From CANLWN01 sp039815505 (GTDB lineage Bacteria > Bacteroidota > Bacteroidia > Flavobacteriales > Flavobacteriaceae), in contig JBCBZE010000002.1 of the NCBI GenBank assembly GCA_039815505.1, forward strand, positions 1 through 44,394: a stretch of DNA of 44,394 nt. The letters run 5' to 3'. The position numbers were made by a program, and so were the translations under genes. Positions 26,079 through 34,072 of this stretch are shown piece by piece; position 1 is the stretch's first letter, and every line of letters begins with the position of its first letter. Below the pieces are notes generated by a model. The model did not search any database. It saw only the letters and a list, made by a program, of their open reading frames with translations, and was not told the origin of the DNA.

Positions 26079-26849
26079 CTATACCCGCGAACTGATATCT
26101 TTCTTGATGGAAAGAAATTTTTCGCCTTTATCTTTTAGGACGATTCGGTTCTCCGAAAAAGAGAAAAAGGCCTCGCTACATCCATCGACGATCCTATCAT
26201 GAAGCTCTATTAAAATAGCGGGAATTATGCTCAAGTCCATTTGATCATTGGTCAGTATGGCATGTTCCCCACCTTCAATATCCAGTTTTAGAATACCGAT
26301 ATCGTTCATTGCTACCCCCAAAGAAGAAAGTCTGTAAGCCGGTACTTCCTCTACCTTACTTGTTTCAACGCTATCCATGGCGTTCTTTACCACTGTAAAC
26401 CCCCATTCTCCCGTAGGTCGTTCGTTGAGATGGATTTTTTTTTCATCAGAAGCGGTCAATGCACCATGTATTGCTTTGATATTGGGGTATGGAGCGATAT
26501 TTTTCTCCAATATGGAGAAATTGGTTGTCGAAGGTTCTATGGTCAATACGGTTGCTTTGGGATACATTTCGGAGAAAGCGATCGCCGCGGTGCCTATGTA
26601 TCCACCAGCATCCACTATGATGCCCGAATAATCTTTGGGAAATAAGTAATTGAGCATATGAAACTCTCCGGACAAACAGGAGACGGCTACCAAAAGATCC
26701 GGTGTTCCTTTACGCACCCAAATTTCTTTTTCGTTGATGCGTAATGGTACTACATGATTTGTGTTAAGCCTATAACTCGCATAGTGTCTTAGGCCAAGCG
26801 TTTTGGATAATCGGATTTGTAGCATAAGTTTTGATACCAAAGATTTCAT
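26079..26849 (-). CDS. FkbM family methyltransferase
   Basis: A 256-residue SAM-dependent O-methyltransferase of the FkbM family. The SAM-binding loop is IVDAGGYIGTAAIAF (about 78-92), the acidic residue after the second strand is Glu105 in LTIEPSTTN, and LKLDIEGGEHAIL is the characteristic downstream motif. FkbM enzymes methylate sugars, polyketides or lipids, and the acceptor is not predictable. It is convergent with the ctlX-like gene (45-base gap) and is not obviously in an operon with its neighbours. Confidence 0.88.
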   Translation of the reverse strand: MKSLVSKLMLQIRLSKTLGLRHYASYRLNTNHVVPLRINEKEIWVRKGTPDLLVAVSCLSGEFHMLNYLFPKDYSGIIVDAGGYIGTAAIAFSEMYPKATVLTIEPSTTNFSILEKNIAPYPNIKAIHGALTASDEKKIHLNERPTGEWGFTVVKNAMDSVETSKVEEVPAYRLSSLGVAMNDIGILKLDIEGGEHAILTNDQMDLSIIPAILIELHDRIVDGCSEAFFSFSENRIVLKDKGEKFLSIKKDISSRV

Positions 26850-27102
26850 CCGCGCTACATATTGGTTTGAGTTTTAAGGAAATATAGGGAAATCAAATAA
26901 GTTTTCTGTGAAAACTCGATGTTGTACCATGATTTGTTTCAAACTGTAGTATATCAGGAAGATAGTGTTTGTGTCCGTCTTATGCAAAACCGTCCGTGCA
27001 AATACACAAAATCTTTTGGTTGTATACGTACCAGCTCTATTCTATGTACCCTATTGTGCGTTTCTACTATTGCATTCTACCATTAAGTTCGGTATGATTT
27101 TC

Positions 27103-27621
27103 TTAAGTAAATGTTTTATGCATTACCAAATTTTCATACGTGTTGGATTCCATGGGGAAGTCAACCGTACCGATTGAAACATACCCTTGACGTTTATAAA
27201 AAGCGATAGCCCTGGTATTATTAATGTACACCTCAAGATTAAATTCCCTACACCCATTTTCCTGAAGTTCTTTTTCCGCTTCGGTCATTAATCCGTAACC
27301 AATTCCTTTCCCATAAAACCGCTCCAAAACATACAATTTGCTTAGTTCGGGAACGGGGGTTTCTCTAATAGGACACCTACTATCATAAATTATTTCAGCG
27401 ACCCCAATTGGATTCCCATTTAAATAAGCAACAATAAGTTGGTTTGGATTTTCTTTTATTACGTTTTCTATGAGTTTAGGTGAGAATCTTTTGGTAATGA
27501 AATTCGAAAATTCAAAAGTTATGCCGTCTACGGCATATGTTTGAATATATACCGTTTTTAATAAAACTGAGATTCTCAATGCATCCGATAGTTTGGCTTT
27601 TCCGTAGGATATATGTGTCAT
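27103..27621 (-). CDS. GNAT family N-acetyltransferase
   Basis: A 172-residue acetyltransferase of the GNAT fold. The acetyl-CoA-binding motif A reads LYVLERFYGKGIGYGL (96-111), followed by the conserved VYINNTRAIAFYKRQGY helix-strand signature. The substrate may be an amino group on a peptide, polyamine or small molecule and cannot be told. The gene stands alone between two A/T-rich gaps (253 bases on the 26.9 kb side, 271 on the other), in keeping with an accessory gene. Confidence 0.9.
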   Translation of the reverse strand: MTHISYGKAKLSDALRISVLLKTVYIQTYAVDGITFEFSNFITKRFSPKLIENVIKENPNQLIVAYLNGNPIGVAEIIYDSRCPIRETPVPELSKLYVLERFYGKGIGYGLMTEAEKELQENGCREFNLEVYINNTRAIAFYKRQGYVSIGTVDFPMESNTYENLVMHKTFT

Positions 27622-27892
27622 TTTCAGTTTAGCTATTGTTTAATTGGGTTTTTGGGTCTTTCCAAGAATATGCAAACTTGTTGTTTAGGCCAGAAACCCG
27701 TTTTGTTTTTGTTGCAATTTTTTTATCTAACCAATTTCCTATATTACTCTTATTGGGCCATATGATCAGGATAAGGGACTTTTAGCTTTTGTTTTTTCAT
27801 GGGTTGGTCTATGGGATATTTTTCGGCTCAATGCCAACGGTCAGTGTAAAAGTGTGTCTTGCCAAAGGTGGTCATGATGTTGTGATACAGGG

Positions 27893-28435
27893 TTATCGCC
27901 TTTCTATATGCATTTCGTATTCCACTATTTTTTTAGCGAGGCGATCATTTAGATACTCATTTTTATCATGGAGATATTTGGCAATCAGTTTGGCTTCCTC
28001 ACAATAATTGATCACTTTCCCTTTGCTCCAATACTGGGGTGGTGTTTGTAGATTGGTTATCCTGTCCGCTATTTTAACAAGTCCAACCTCTTTTTGTAAT
28101 TTATTTATCCGATGTAAGCTATCCATCATCTTTTCTTCCTTAGACCCTAGATTTTCGTTCTTGGTCAAAGCCTGCACAGCTTGGGCTATTTTCTCGCCAA
28201 ATTCGGTTTCGATCTCTTTATACGTTGTATTGGTATCTTCCATGGTATCATGTAAAATAGCCGTCTGAATCGCAAAATCAATATCGAAGGATTGGTCCGA
28301 ACTATATGAAACCAAAACCTCCATGGCAACATTTGAGATATGTAAAAGGTAATTGGAGTTGGTTCCGGGCACTTTTTGTGCACTATGTTTTTCCCCCGCA
28401 AATTTCATTGCTTTCTGATACAGTTCTTGAGTCAT
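27893..28435 (-). CDS. MESH1-like HD-domain (p)ppGpp hydrolase
   Basis: A 180-residue single-domain HD phosphohydrolase related to the hydrolase half of SpoT and to the small alarmone hydrolase MESH1. Metal-site residues visible are His32 in YLLHIS, His62-Asp63 in ILHDTMEDT (with Glu66-Asp67) and Asp124 in KIADRITNL. The synthetase, TGS and ACT domains are absent, so it should be hydrolase-only and cytosolic. Other possible substrates for this fold are pyrophosphate-bearing nucleotides or NADPH. It stands alone. Confidence 0.85.
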   Translation of the reverse strand: MTQELYQKAMKFAGEKHSAQKVPGTNSNYLLHISNVAMEVLVSYSSDQSFDIDFAIQTAILHDTMEDTNTTYKEIETEFGEKIAQAVQALTKNENLGSKEEKMMDSLHRINKLQKEVGLVKIADRITNLQTPPQYWSKGKVINYCEEAKLIAKYLHDKNEYLNDRLAKKIVEYEMHIERR

Positions 28436-28487
28436 ATCAATTTACTTGTTAATGGGCTACAATGGTCTGTCAACGCAGTTCCTTGTT

Positions 28488-31400
28488 TTAATTCTTTTCA
28501 ATGATTAGTGCCGGGATGTTCAATGATTTGTAAAGGTTGTTATATGCATTCATCTCCGTATGTATAATGGCATCTCTCTCATCCTTATATACTTCCCAAT
28601 CGTTCATAAGATCATTAAAGCGTTCTTTGGCACCGTTGGTCACTTTTGGATCGGCCTGATCCACGTAGTGTAAAAGTTGTATGAGCTGTGCATTGAGTTT
28701 GTTGTTAAAATTGATTACATCTTGAAATGTTTTCTGCTTCTCTTGAATTAAGTTCTCTTCCCAATTATTGATGCGCTTCTCTAATTCTTCTCCTTTTTCA
28801 ATGAGTCGCTCTACTTCACCGTTCTCTTTTAAGAGTTTGGCATAACCGCTTAACTGCGTTTTCGCGGAGCGCATTTGGATGACAGATTCGTGCATGTCCC
28901 TCAAGGTGTTCTCTATGCTCACAAGGATGTTTTGTTGTGCTGCAAAATCTTCCGGAGTCGATTGAATCGCCGGATTTGCAAGAATAATGGCCTCTGTTTC
29001 CACCGTTTCTTCCTCTAGGGATAATCTCAACGTATACTTTCCCGGAGGAACACTGGCTCCGGAAAGTCCACCAAAAACAAAAACTTTATTGATGGCGGGA
29101 ATGGCTTTTCGATTAAAATCCCAGGTAAACCTGTTATATCCTTTCTTTGAGGGTAAAATTTGAGGTTTAGACGGTCCGCCCGGCCAGGTTTTAAAGTCTT
29201 TCGGTTTTTTGTTGGTATACGATCTAATTAGTTCTGTCCCTTGTAAAATGTCTAACTTGAGGTCCAATGAATCCGCATTTTGGTTTAGGTAGTAATCAAA
29301 TGTTACCCCACTTTTAGGATTCAGGCCTTGGCCAACACTTTTGGAAACGCCCCCAAAAATGCGATAACTTGCTTTTGGCTCAAATAGTTGAACCGCTTTG
29401 TTTGCTGCGCTCATATTTTGAAGAACACCTAAATCGTCCAGGATCCAGAACCCACGTCCGGATGTTGCGGCGACCAAATCATTGTCTTGAATGATGAGAT
29501 CATTGATGGCGACTACCGGTAAGTTTAATTTAAGGTGTTGCCAATGTGCACCGTCATCATTGGAGACGTATAAGCCCGTTTCGGTACCGGTGTATAACAA
29601 TCCTTTTTGTTTTTTATCTGCCCGGACCACCCTTGCAAATCCGTTGGGGTCATCGAGCCCATTTATGATTTTTTTCCAGGATTTACCGTAATCGCTTGTT
29701 TTAAAAATATAAGAGCTTAGGTCCAATGACTTGTATCGCATAACCACCACATAGGCGACCGCAGCATCATGTTCGGAGATGTCAATACTGTTGATAATAC
29801 CATCCGAAATACCTACGGGGGTTATATTCTCCCAACTTGTACCTCCATTTTTGGTGATATGCAACAAGCCATCGTCACTACCTGCATATAGTAGGCCCTC
29901 TTGATGCTGTGATTCTACCAAAGCTGTAAGGGTATTATAATTTTCTCCACCAGCCGCTTCATTGGTATAAGGCCCTCCGCCAGGTCCGTGTTTGTCTTTC
30001 TCATTTTTTGTCAAATCAGGACTGATGGTGGACCAACTTATACCCCCATCTGTTGTTTTAAACACCACGTTTCCCGCATGATAGATGGTTTTTCTATTAT
30101 GGGGGGATGAAATGATCGGAGCATTCCAATTGTAACGATATTTCGCATCTTTGGGAGCTATGCTCAACCCCAGCTCCGGGTACTCTTTAATCGCTTTCTG
30201 TTCCCTGGATGCTTTTGTCCACTTGCTGATATTCCCTTGATAGGTGCCGCCGTAAACCGTATCTGGATGGTCTGGGTCAAACGCAATAAAAGCACTTTCC
30301 CCTCCGGCAACGGAATACCAATCCTTCCAATCAATTCCTTCATCGTTTGTGCGACTTGCAATTGCTATGGCCGAATTGTCCTGTTGACCTCCATACACCT
30401 TATAGGGCACCAAATTATCCGTGATCACCCTATAAAATTGAGCCGTGGCCTGATTTTGCTGTGTGCTCCAACTCTTTCCACTGTTAAAGGAAATATTGGC
30501 ACCACCGTCATTGGAGTTGATGAGATTGGTATTGTCATGTGGATTGATCCACAGGTGATGGTTGTCTCCATGGGGAACGGGAATATTGGAAAAACTTTTT
30601 CCACCGTCAATGGATTTCATTACGGGAGCGTTTAACACATATACTACGTTCTCATTTTGCGGATCGGCAAAAATCTCCATATAATACCAAGAACGTGCTA
30701 TATTCACACGTTCACCGTTGACCTGTTTCCATTTTTTTCCGGCATCATCGGAACGGTAAACACCCCCTTTTTTTCCTTCCGCTTCCAGAACGGCAAAAAC
30801 ACGTTCCGGATTTGCCCTGGAAACGGAAATCCCAGATTTGCCAAAGTCCTTTGGCAGCCCCTCTTTCATTTTGGTCCAAGTATCTCCACCATCGGTGGAT
30901 TTATGCAACCCGGAATGTTCTCCGCCCGATTCCATAATCCAAGGATAACGACGATGTTGCCACATTGAAGCATATAGAATCCGTGGATTTGTCATGTCCA
31001 TGGACAAAGAAGAGGCTCCCGTAGTTGCATTGATAAAGAGCACTTGTTTCCAGGTGTTACCGCCGTCAACACTTCTGTAAATGCCCCTTTCATTAGTGGG
31101 GGCATATTGTGCACCTTGTGCGGCTACATAGATAATGTCCGGATTTGTGGGGTGAATGATCACGTCAGAAATATGACGCGTTTTCTCCAGTCCTAAATGG
31201 GTCCATGTTTTTCCGGCATCCATGGATTTGTACACACCGTCTCCCATAGAGGTCATAACACCACGGGCGGCATGTTCTCCCATTCCAACGACGACCACGT
31301 TGCTATCGCTTTCGGACACTGCAATGGCCCCTACCGATCCTGTTTTAAAAAATTTGTCTGAAACGTTTTTCCAGGTAATGCCATCATCCGTAGTTTTAAA

Positions 31401-31631
31401 AACGCCTCCACCCGTAGAACCCATATAATAGGTGTGGGGATGTCCTACAACTCCACTGGAAGCAACACTTCTCCCCCCTCTATAAGGACCAATATTGCGC
31501 CATTTTAAACCATGGAACAAGGAATCGGTAAGTTTTAGGACAGGCCCTTCGGTTTTCCTTTTTCTTTGCTGCGCATGGTGGGTCAAAGGCAATAAGAGCA
31601 GGCAAATGAGGAGAAGTTTTAATGTTTTCAT
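28488..31631 (-). CDS. Large secreted BNR/VPS10-type beta-propeller protein
   Basis: A 1047-residue exported protein (signal peptide MKTLKLLLICLLLLPLTHHA) whose first about 680 residues consist of repeated BNR/sortilin-like units of the type GVYRSxDGGxTWxxV (for example GGGVFKTTDDGITWKNVSDK and GGGTSWENI), forming one or more beta-propellers. The C-terminal part has a PKSGV...YYL segment, a DFNRKA strand region and a helical end. Relatives are annotated as VPS10-domain or glycosyl-hydrolase-like proteins without proven activity. No catalytic acid pair is assignable. Confidence 0.85.
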   Translation of the reverse strand: MKTLKLLLICLLLLPLTHHAQQRKRKTEGPVLKLTDSLFHGLKWRNIGPYRGGRSVASSGVVGHPHTYYMGSTGGGVFKTTDDGITWKNVSDKFFKTGSVGAIAVSESDSNVVVVGMGEHAARGVMTSMGDGVYKSMDAGKTWTHLGLEKTRHISDVIIHPTNPDIIYVAAQGAQYAPTNERGIYRSVDGGNTWKQVLFINATTGASSLSMDMTNPRILYASMWQHRRYPWIMESGGEHSGLHKSTDGGDTWTKMKEGLPKDFGKSGISVSRANPERVFAVLEAEGKKGGVYRSDDAGKKWKQVNGERVNIARSWYYMEIFADPQNENVVYVLNAPVMKSIDGGKSFSNIPVPHGDNHHLWINPHDNTNLINSNDGGANISFNSGKSWSTQQNQATAQFYRVITDNLVPYKVYGGQQDNSAIAIASRTNDEGIDWKDWYSVAGGESAFIAFDPDHPDTVYGGTYQGNISKWTKASREQKAIKEYPELGLSIAPKDAKYRYNWNAPIISSPHNRKTIYHAGNVVFKTTDGGISWSTISPDLTKNEKDKHGPGGGPYTNEAAGGENYNTLTALVESQHQEGLLYAGSDDGLLHITKNGGTSWENITPVGISDGIINSIDISEHDAAVAYVVVMRYKSLDLSSYIFKTSDYGKSWKKIINGLDDPNGFARVVRADKKQKGLLYTGTETGLYVSNDDGAHWQHLKLNLPVVAINDLIIQDNDLVAATSGRGFWILDDLGVLQNMSAANKAVQLFEPKASYRIFGGVSKSVGQGLNPKSGVTFDYYLNQNADSLDLKLDILQGTELIRSYTNKKPKDFKTWPGGPSKPQILPSKKGYNRFTWDFNRKAIPAINKVFVFGGLSGASVPPGKYTLRLSLEEETVETEAIILANPAIQSTPEDFAAQQNILVSIENTLRDMHESVIQMRSAKTQLSGYAKLLKENGEVERLIEKGEELEKRINNWEENLIQEKQKTFQDVINFNNKLNAQLIQLLHYVDQADPKVTNGAKERFNDLMNDWEVYKDERDAIIHTEMNAYNNLYKSLNIPALIIEKN

Positions 31632-31850
31632 GTAGTTGTTTTAGCGTTTGTTTTATATGAAAGTGAAAAGAATTTCATCAGTGTTTTTTAGGTGTATTAA
31701 AGTGAAGTGCAACCGTTCGCCCAAGGGTAGTGTGGTTATTTTTAAGGAAATATAGCAAAATCCTGAAACTATCGTTTGAAAATCTGTTGTTGTAGGATGT
31801 TTTTATTTCAAATGATAGTTCCCAAAGAAGGCCTTTGTAATGTGTTCCAA

Positions 31851-31874
31851 TGGTCTTGTATGATACGTAGGCGT
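31851..31874 (+). repeat. Boundary repeat copy A
   Basis: Begins TGGTCTTGTATGATACG and continues into TAGGCG, matching the copy at 32843 in GTCTTGT, ATGA and ACGTAG with a two-base gap. A small imperfect hairpin (GCGTTAAG with CTTATACGC) lies just downstream at 31871-31893. Confidence 0.55.
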
Positions 31875-31908
31875 TAAGCTATGCCTTATACGCAGAGCTA
31901 GTCACTGT

Positions 31909-32820
31909 TTAGTCATCAAATATTTGTAGAATGTTATTGAGATGCGTTCTATTTCCATTAACCGCTCTAAATGAGTTATAATGTTCATCCGATATTAGCT
32001 GAAACTTATCCGCTTGTTTTGCCTCGGACCATCCTGATTTTAGGGATTCAAAAGCATCTGAATTTTCAATGTGCAGATTCAACAAGGTATTTAAAACGAT
32101 CTCTTTTTCTTCTGAAGAAAGCCTTTTGTTTAGTAATACGGGACCTAGGGGTATTTCATCTGACATCCACAATGATCTAACCCTATTTTTAAGTGTTGAA
32201 TCTGCCTGGATCTGTTTATAATACGCATTGCTACCTATAGCACAGAGGTCCGTTTCCCCATTGACCAATTTTTCAAAAGTTGAGGTATGATTCCCTCCAT
32301 ATTTTACTTCTTTGAACTTAGCTTCTGGAGAAGCTATATCAATGGCACTTAAAAAAAGTCTTGGGACAAGATTGCCCGATGTTGACCCCTCCTTTACAAA
32401 CATCATCCTTAGCGTTTCGGCTCTTTCTTTTATATCGGAATACTCTTTTACGCTGTCATTGTTGGTTAGAAATACCGTTTTATAATTATCAGCGGCATCT
32501 TTTTTTATGTGCATATTGGCCAAAGGAAGCATATGCTCATTGTCCGATGAAAGAACTAGATATCCCAACGTGTTGATCAATGCAATATCAACATCGTTTG
32601 ATTTTATTCCGGTGATCAAAGATGCAACATCCGGATAACTGGTTATGGTAACGCTATGTTGCAATCTACTTTCCAATTCTTGTGATAATGGTTTTAGATT
32701 TTCAACCCTGTCATTGGTCGCATACGTATAAGTAGCAAGTCTAATAGGTGCGTTGCCTAGATTGCATCCAAAAAACAAAGAACCTATAAAAATAATCAAG
32801 ATTGAACAATACTTTTTCAT
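31909..32820 (-). CDS. Orphan PhnD/SsuA-type substrate-binding lipoprotein
   Basis: A 303-residue periplasmic binding protein of the PhnD (phosphate/phosphite/phosphonate) type II family with a lipoprotein signal (FFGC, Cys19). Family features are VASLITGIKSNDVDIALINT near residues 65-84, the conserved VKEGSTSGNLVPRLFL segment and the later YGGNHTSTFEKLVNGETDLC. No ABC permease or ATPase gene is adjacent, so it may act as a sensor or scavenging lipoprotein, or work with a distant transporter. It is bracketed by related direct repeats at 31851 and 32843. Confidence 0.85.
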   Translation of the reverse strand: MKKYCSILIIFIGSLFFGCNLGNAPIRLATYTYATNDRVENLKPLSQELESRLQHSVTITSYPDVASLITGIKSNDVDIALINTLGYLVLSSDNEHMLPLANMHIKKDAADNYKTVFLTNNDSVKEYSDIKERAETLRMMFVKEGSTSGNLVPRLFLSAIDIASPEAKFKEVKYGGNHTSTFEKLVNGETDLCAIGSNAYYKQIQADSTLKNRVRSLWMSDEIPLGPVLLNKRLSSEEKEIVLNTLLNLHIENSDAFESLKSGWSEAKQADKFQLISDEHYNSFRAVNGNRTHLNNILQIFDD

Positions 32821-32842
32821 TTTGCTTTAAACTTGTTGCTAA

Positions 32843-32866
32843 TGTCTTGTGTATGAAACGTAGCGC
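32843..32866 (+). repeat. Boundary repeat copy B
   Basis: Reads TGTCTTGTGTATGAAACG then TAGCGC. It is a direct partner of copy A and, through GTGTATRAAACRTAGC, an inverted partner of copy C at 33011. The DNA after it continues CTAACTTTTCGGTTTA, which recurs in part at 32982. Confidence 0.6.
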
Positions 32867-32943
32867 ATAAAAAGGCACTAACTTTTCGGTTTAACACAAA
32901 ATCGAATTTTTATATTTTGTTTTTAATTTTTTTGTTGCAAAAG

Positions 32944-32961
32944 CCAAATTTAAAAATTTGG
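32944..32961. repeat. Perfect small hairpin in the B-C non-coding unit
   Basis: CCAAATTT, two As, then AAATTTGG: an 8-bp perfect stem in an A/T-rich non-coding stretch between copies B and C. It is followed by GTGGCC. Confidence 0.5.
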
Positions 32962-33003
32962 TGGCCTTAAAAATAGACACAAACTTTTCGATTTATCAAT
33001 TAA

Positions 33004-33036
33004 TAGCTATGTTTTATACACGTTGTTACCTGCTGG
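33004..33036 (-). repeat. Boundary repeat copy C
   Basis: On the - strand the unit contains AGGTAACAACGTGTATAAAA then CATAGC. On the + strand GTTTTATACACGTTGTTACC from 33011 is an inverted match to copy D at 33976-34000, identical in GTTT, ATACAC and GTTACCTGC. It forms the left border of the beta-lactamase unit. Confidence 0.65.
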
Positions 33037-33063
33037 CTATTCGAATTTGATTAGGATTATCAG

Positions 33064-33966
33064 TTATTCATCCAAAAAATAATCCCAAGCCATCTTAGAA
33101 ATATCGGATATTATTTTTTCGTTAGTCTTAAAATCTTCTTTGGATTCAGTCACAAAAACACTTATTGTAAAGTGTTCTCCATTCGGTAAAAACACGATTC
33201 CAATATTGTTTACTGCTGCAGTTATGCCTGTTTCTTTGTGCTTTCCTGACCAGCCTGTTTTGTGTGCAACAATTGCTTCTTCAGGTAATTGCCCTCTTAA
33301 TCTGTTTTTTCCAGTTTTGGTTTCTTTCATTACGTTCCAAATAAAACCATAGCTTTCTTGAGAAAGTAAACCATTTTTGTTTTCATAAAATGTTGCCAGA
33401 ATCTTATTAGCTTCTTTTGGTGTTGTCCAATTTAAAAATTGCAAATCCCAATTATTCTGCATAGTCTCCTCGTTTATTTTCACGGCAAAATCTTTAAAAC
33501 CAAGTCTTGAAAAATAATTCTCAATATCTTGTGGTTTTCCGAGCAATTTTAGCAAAACATCACACCCGACATTATCACTCAAAGCGACCGTGTATTCAAT
33601 AATTTCTGCAATGGTAAGTTTAACTCCTTTGGGGTATTTTTTTCTTATAGGGCTCCATAGTCCAGGTAACATTTCACTTTGCTTAATATCAATTTTTTGG
33701 TCAAGTGAAAGATTACCATCATCTACTTCTGATAAAATGGTCAATGCAATTGGAAATTTAAAAACACTTTGCATAGGAAAGTGTCTTTGGCCATTAATAC
33801 TTAACGTATCGTTAACTTTCATCCCATTAATTGCGACTCCGACAATTGCTTTTTTGGTATTTAAAATACTATCAATTTTCTGTCTTAATGTTTCTATTTC
33901 TTGAGAATACCCTTTTGAGAAAACTATTAAAAAGACTAAGAATATAATAGGTGTTTTTTTTAGCAT
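33064..33966 (-). CDS. bla: Class A beta-lactamase (subclass A2-like)
   Basis: Serine beta-lactamase exported to the periplasm (signal peptide MLKKTPIIFLVFLIVFSKGY). All class A motifs are present in this 300-residue protein: Ser67-Val-Phe-Lys70, Ser130-Asp-Asn132, the omega-loop segment KINEETMQNNWD with the general base Glu166, and Lys236-Thr-Gly238. The NEE plus NWTTP arrangement fits the A2 branch (CfxA, PER and CGA relatives typical of Bacteroidota). No regulator is adjacent. The gene and flanks are visibly more A/T-rich than the neighbours and are bounded by inverted repeats, suggesting acquisition. Confidence 0.93.
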   Translation of the reverse strand: MLKKTPIIFLVFLIVFSKGYSQEIETLRQKIDSILNTKKAIVGVAINGMKVNDTLSINGQRHFPMQSVFKFPIALTILSEVDDGNLSLDQKIDIKQSEMLPGLWSPIRKKYPKGVKLTIAEIIEYTVALSDNVGCDVLLKLLGKPQDIENYFSRLGFKDFAVKINEETMQNNWDLQFLNWTTPKEANKILATFYENKNGLLSQESYGFIWNVMKETKTGKNRLRGQLPEEAIVAHKTGWSGKHKETGITAAVNNIGIVFLPNGEHFTISVFVTESKEDFKTNEKIISDISKMAWDYFLDE

Positions 33967-33975
33967 AATTTTTTT

Positions 33976-34000
33976 GCTTGCAGGTAACTAGTGTATAAAC
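33976..34000 (+). repeat. Boundary repeat copy D
   Basis: Reads GCTTGCAGGTAACTAGTGTA then TAAAC, the inverted partner of copy C across the beta-lactamase gene. It runs into a perfect hairpin TAAACGC, loop AATG, GCGTTTA at 33996-34013. Confidence 0.65.
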
Positions 34001-34072
34001 GCAATGGCGTTTATTTCCATTGTATATACTTTATATCTAAAGTATAATTATTTTAGAAACCCCAGTTTTGTT

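Noticed and set aside
26965..27177. Possible small + strand gene of 70 codons before the GNAT gene
   Set aside because: No start context, no recognisable features, and it runs into the 3' end of the GNAT gene on the other strand.
31861..31893. Integron attC site (a GTTAAGC core is present)
   Set aside because: No matching RYYYAAC partner at the expected distance and no integrase gene in the window; kept only as a boundary repeat.
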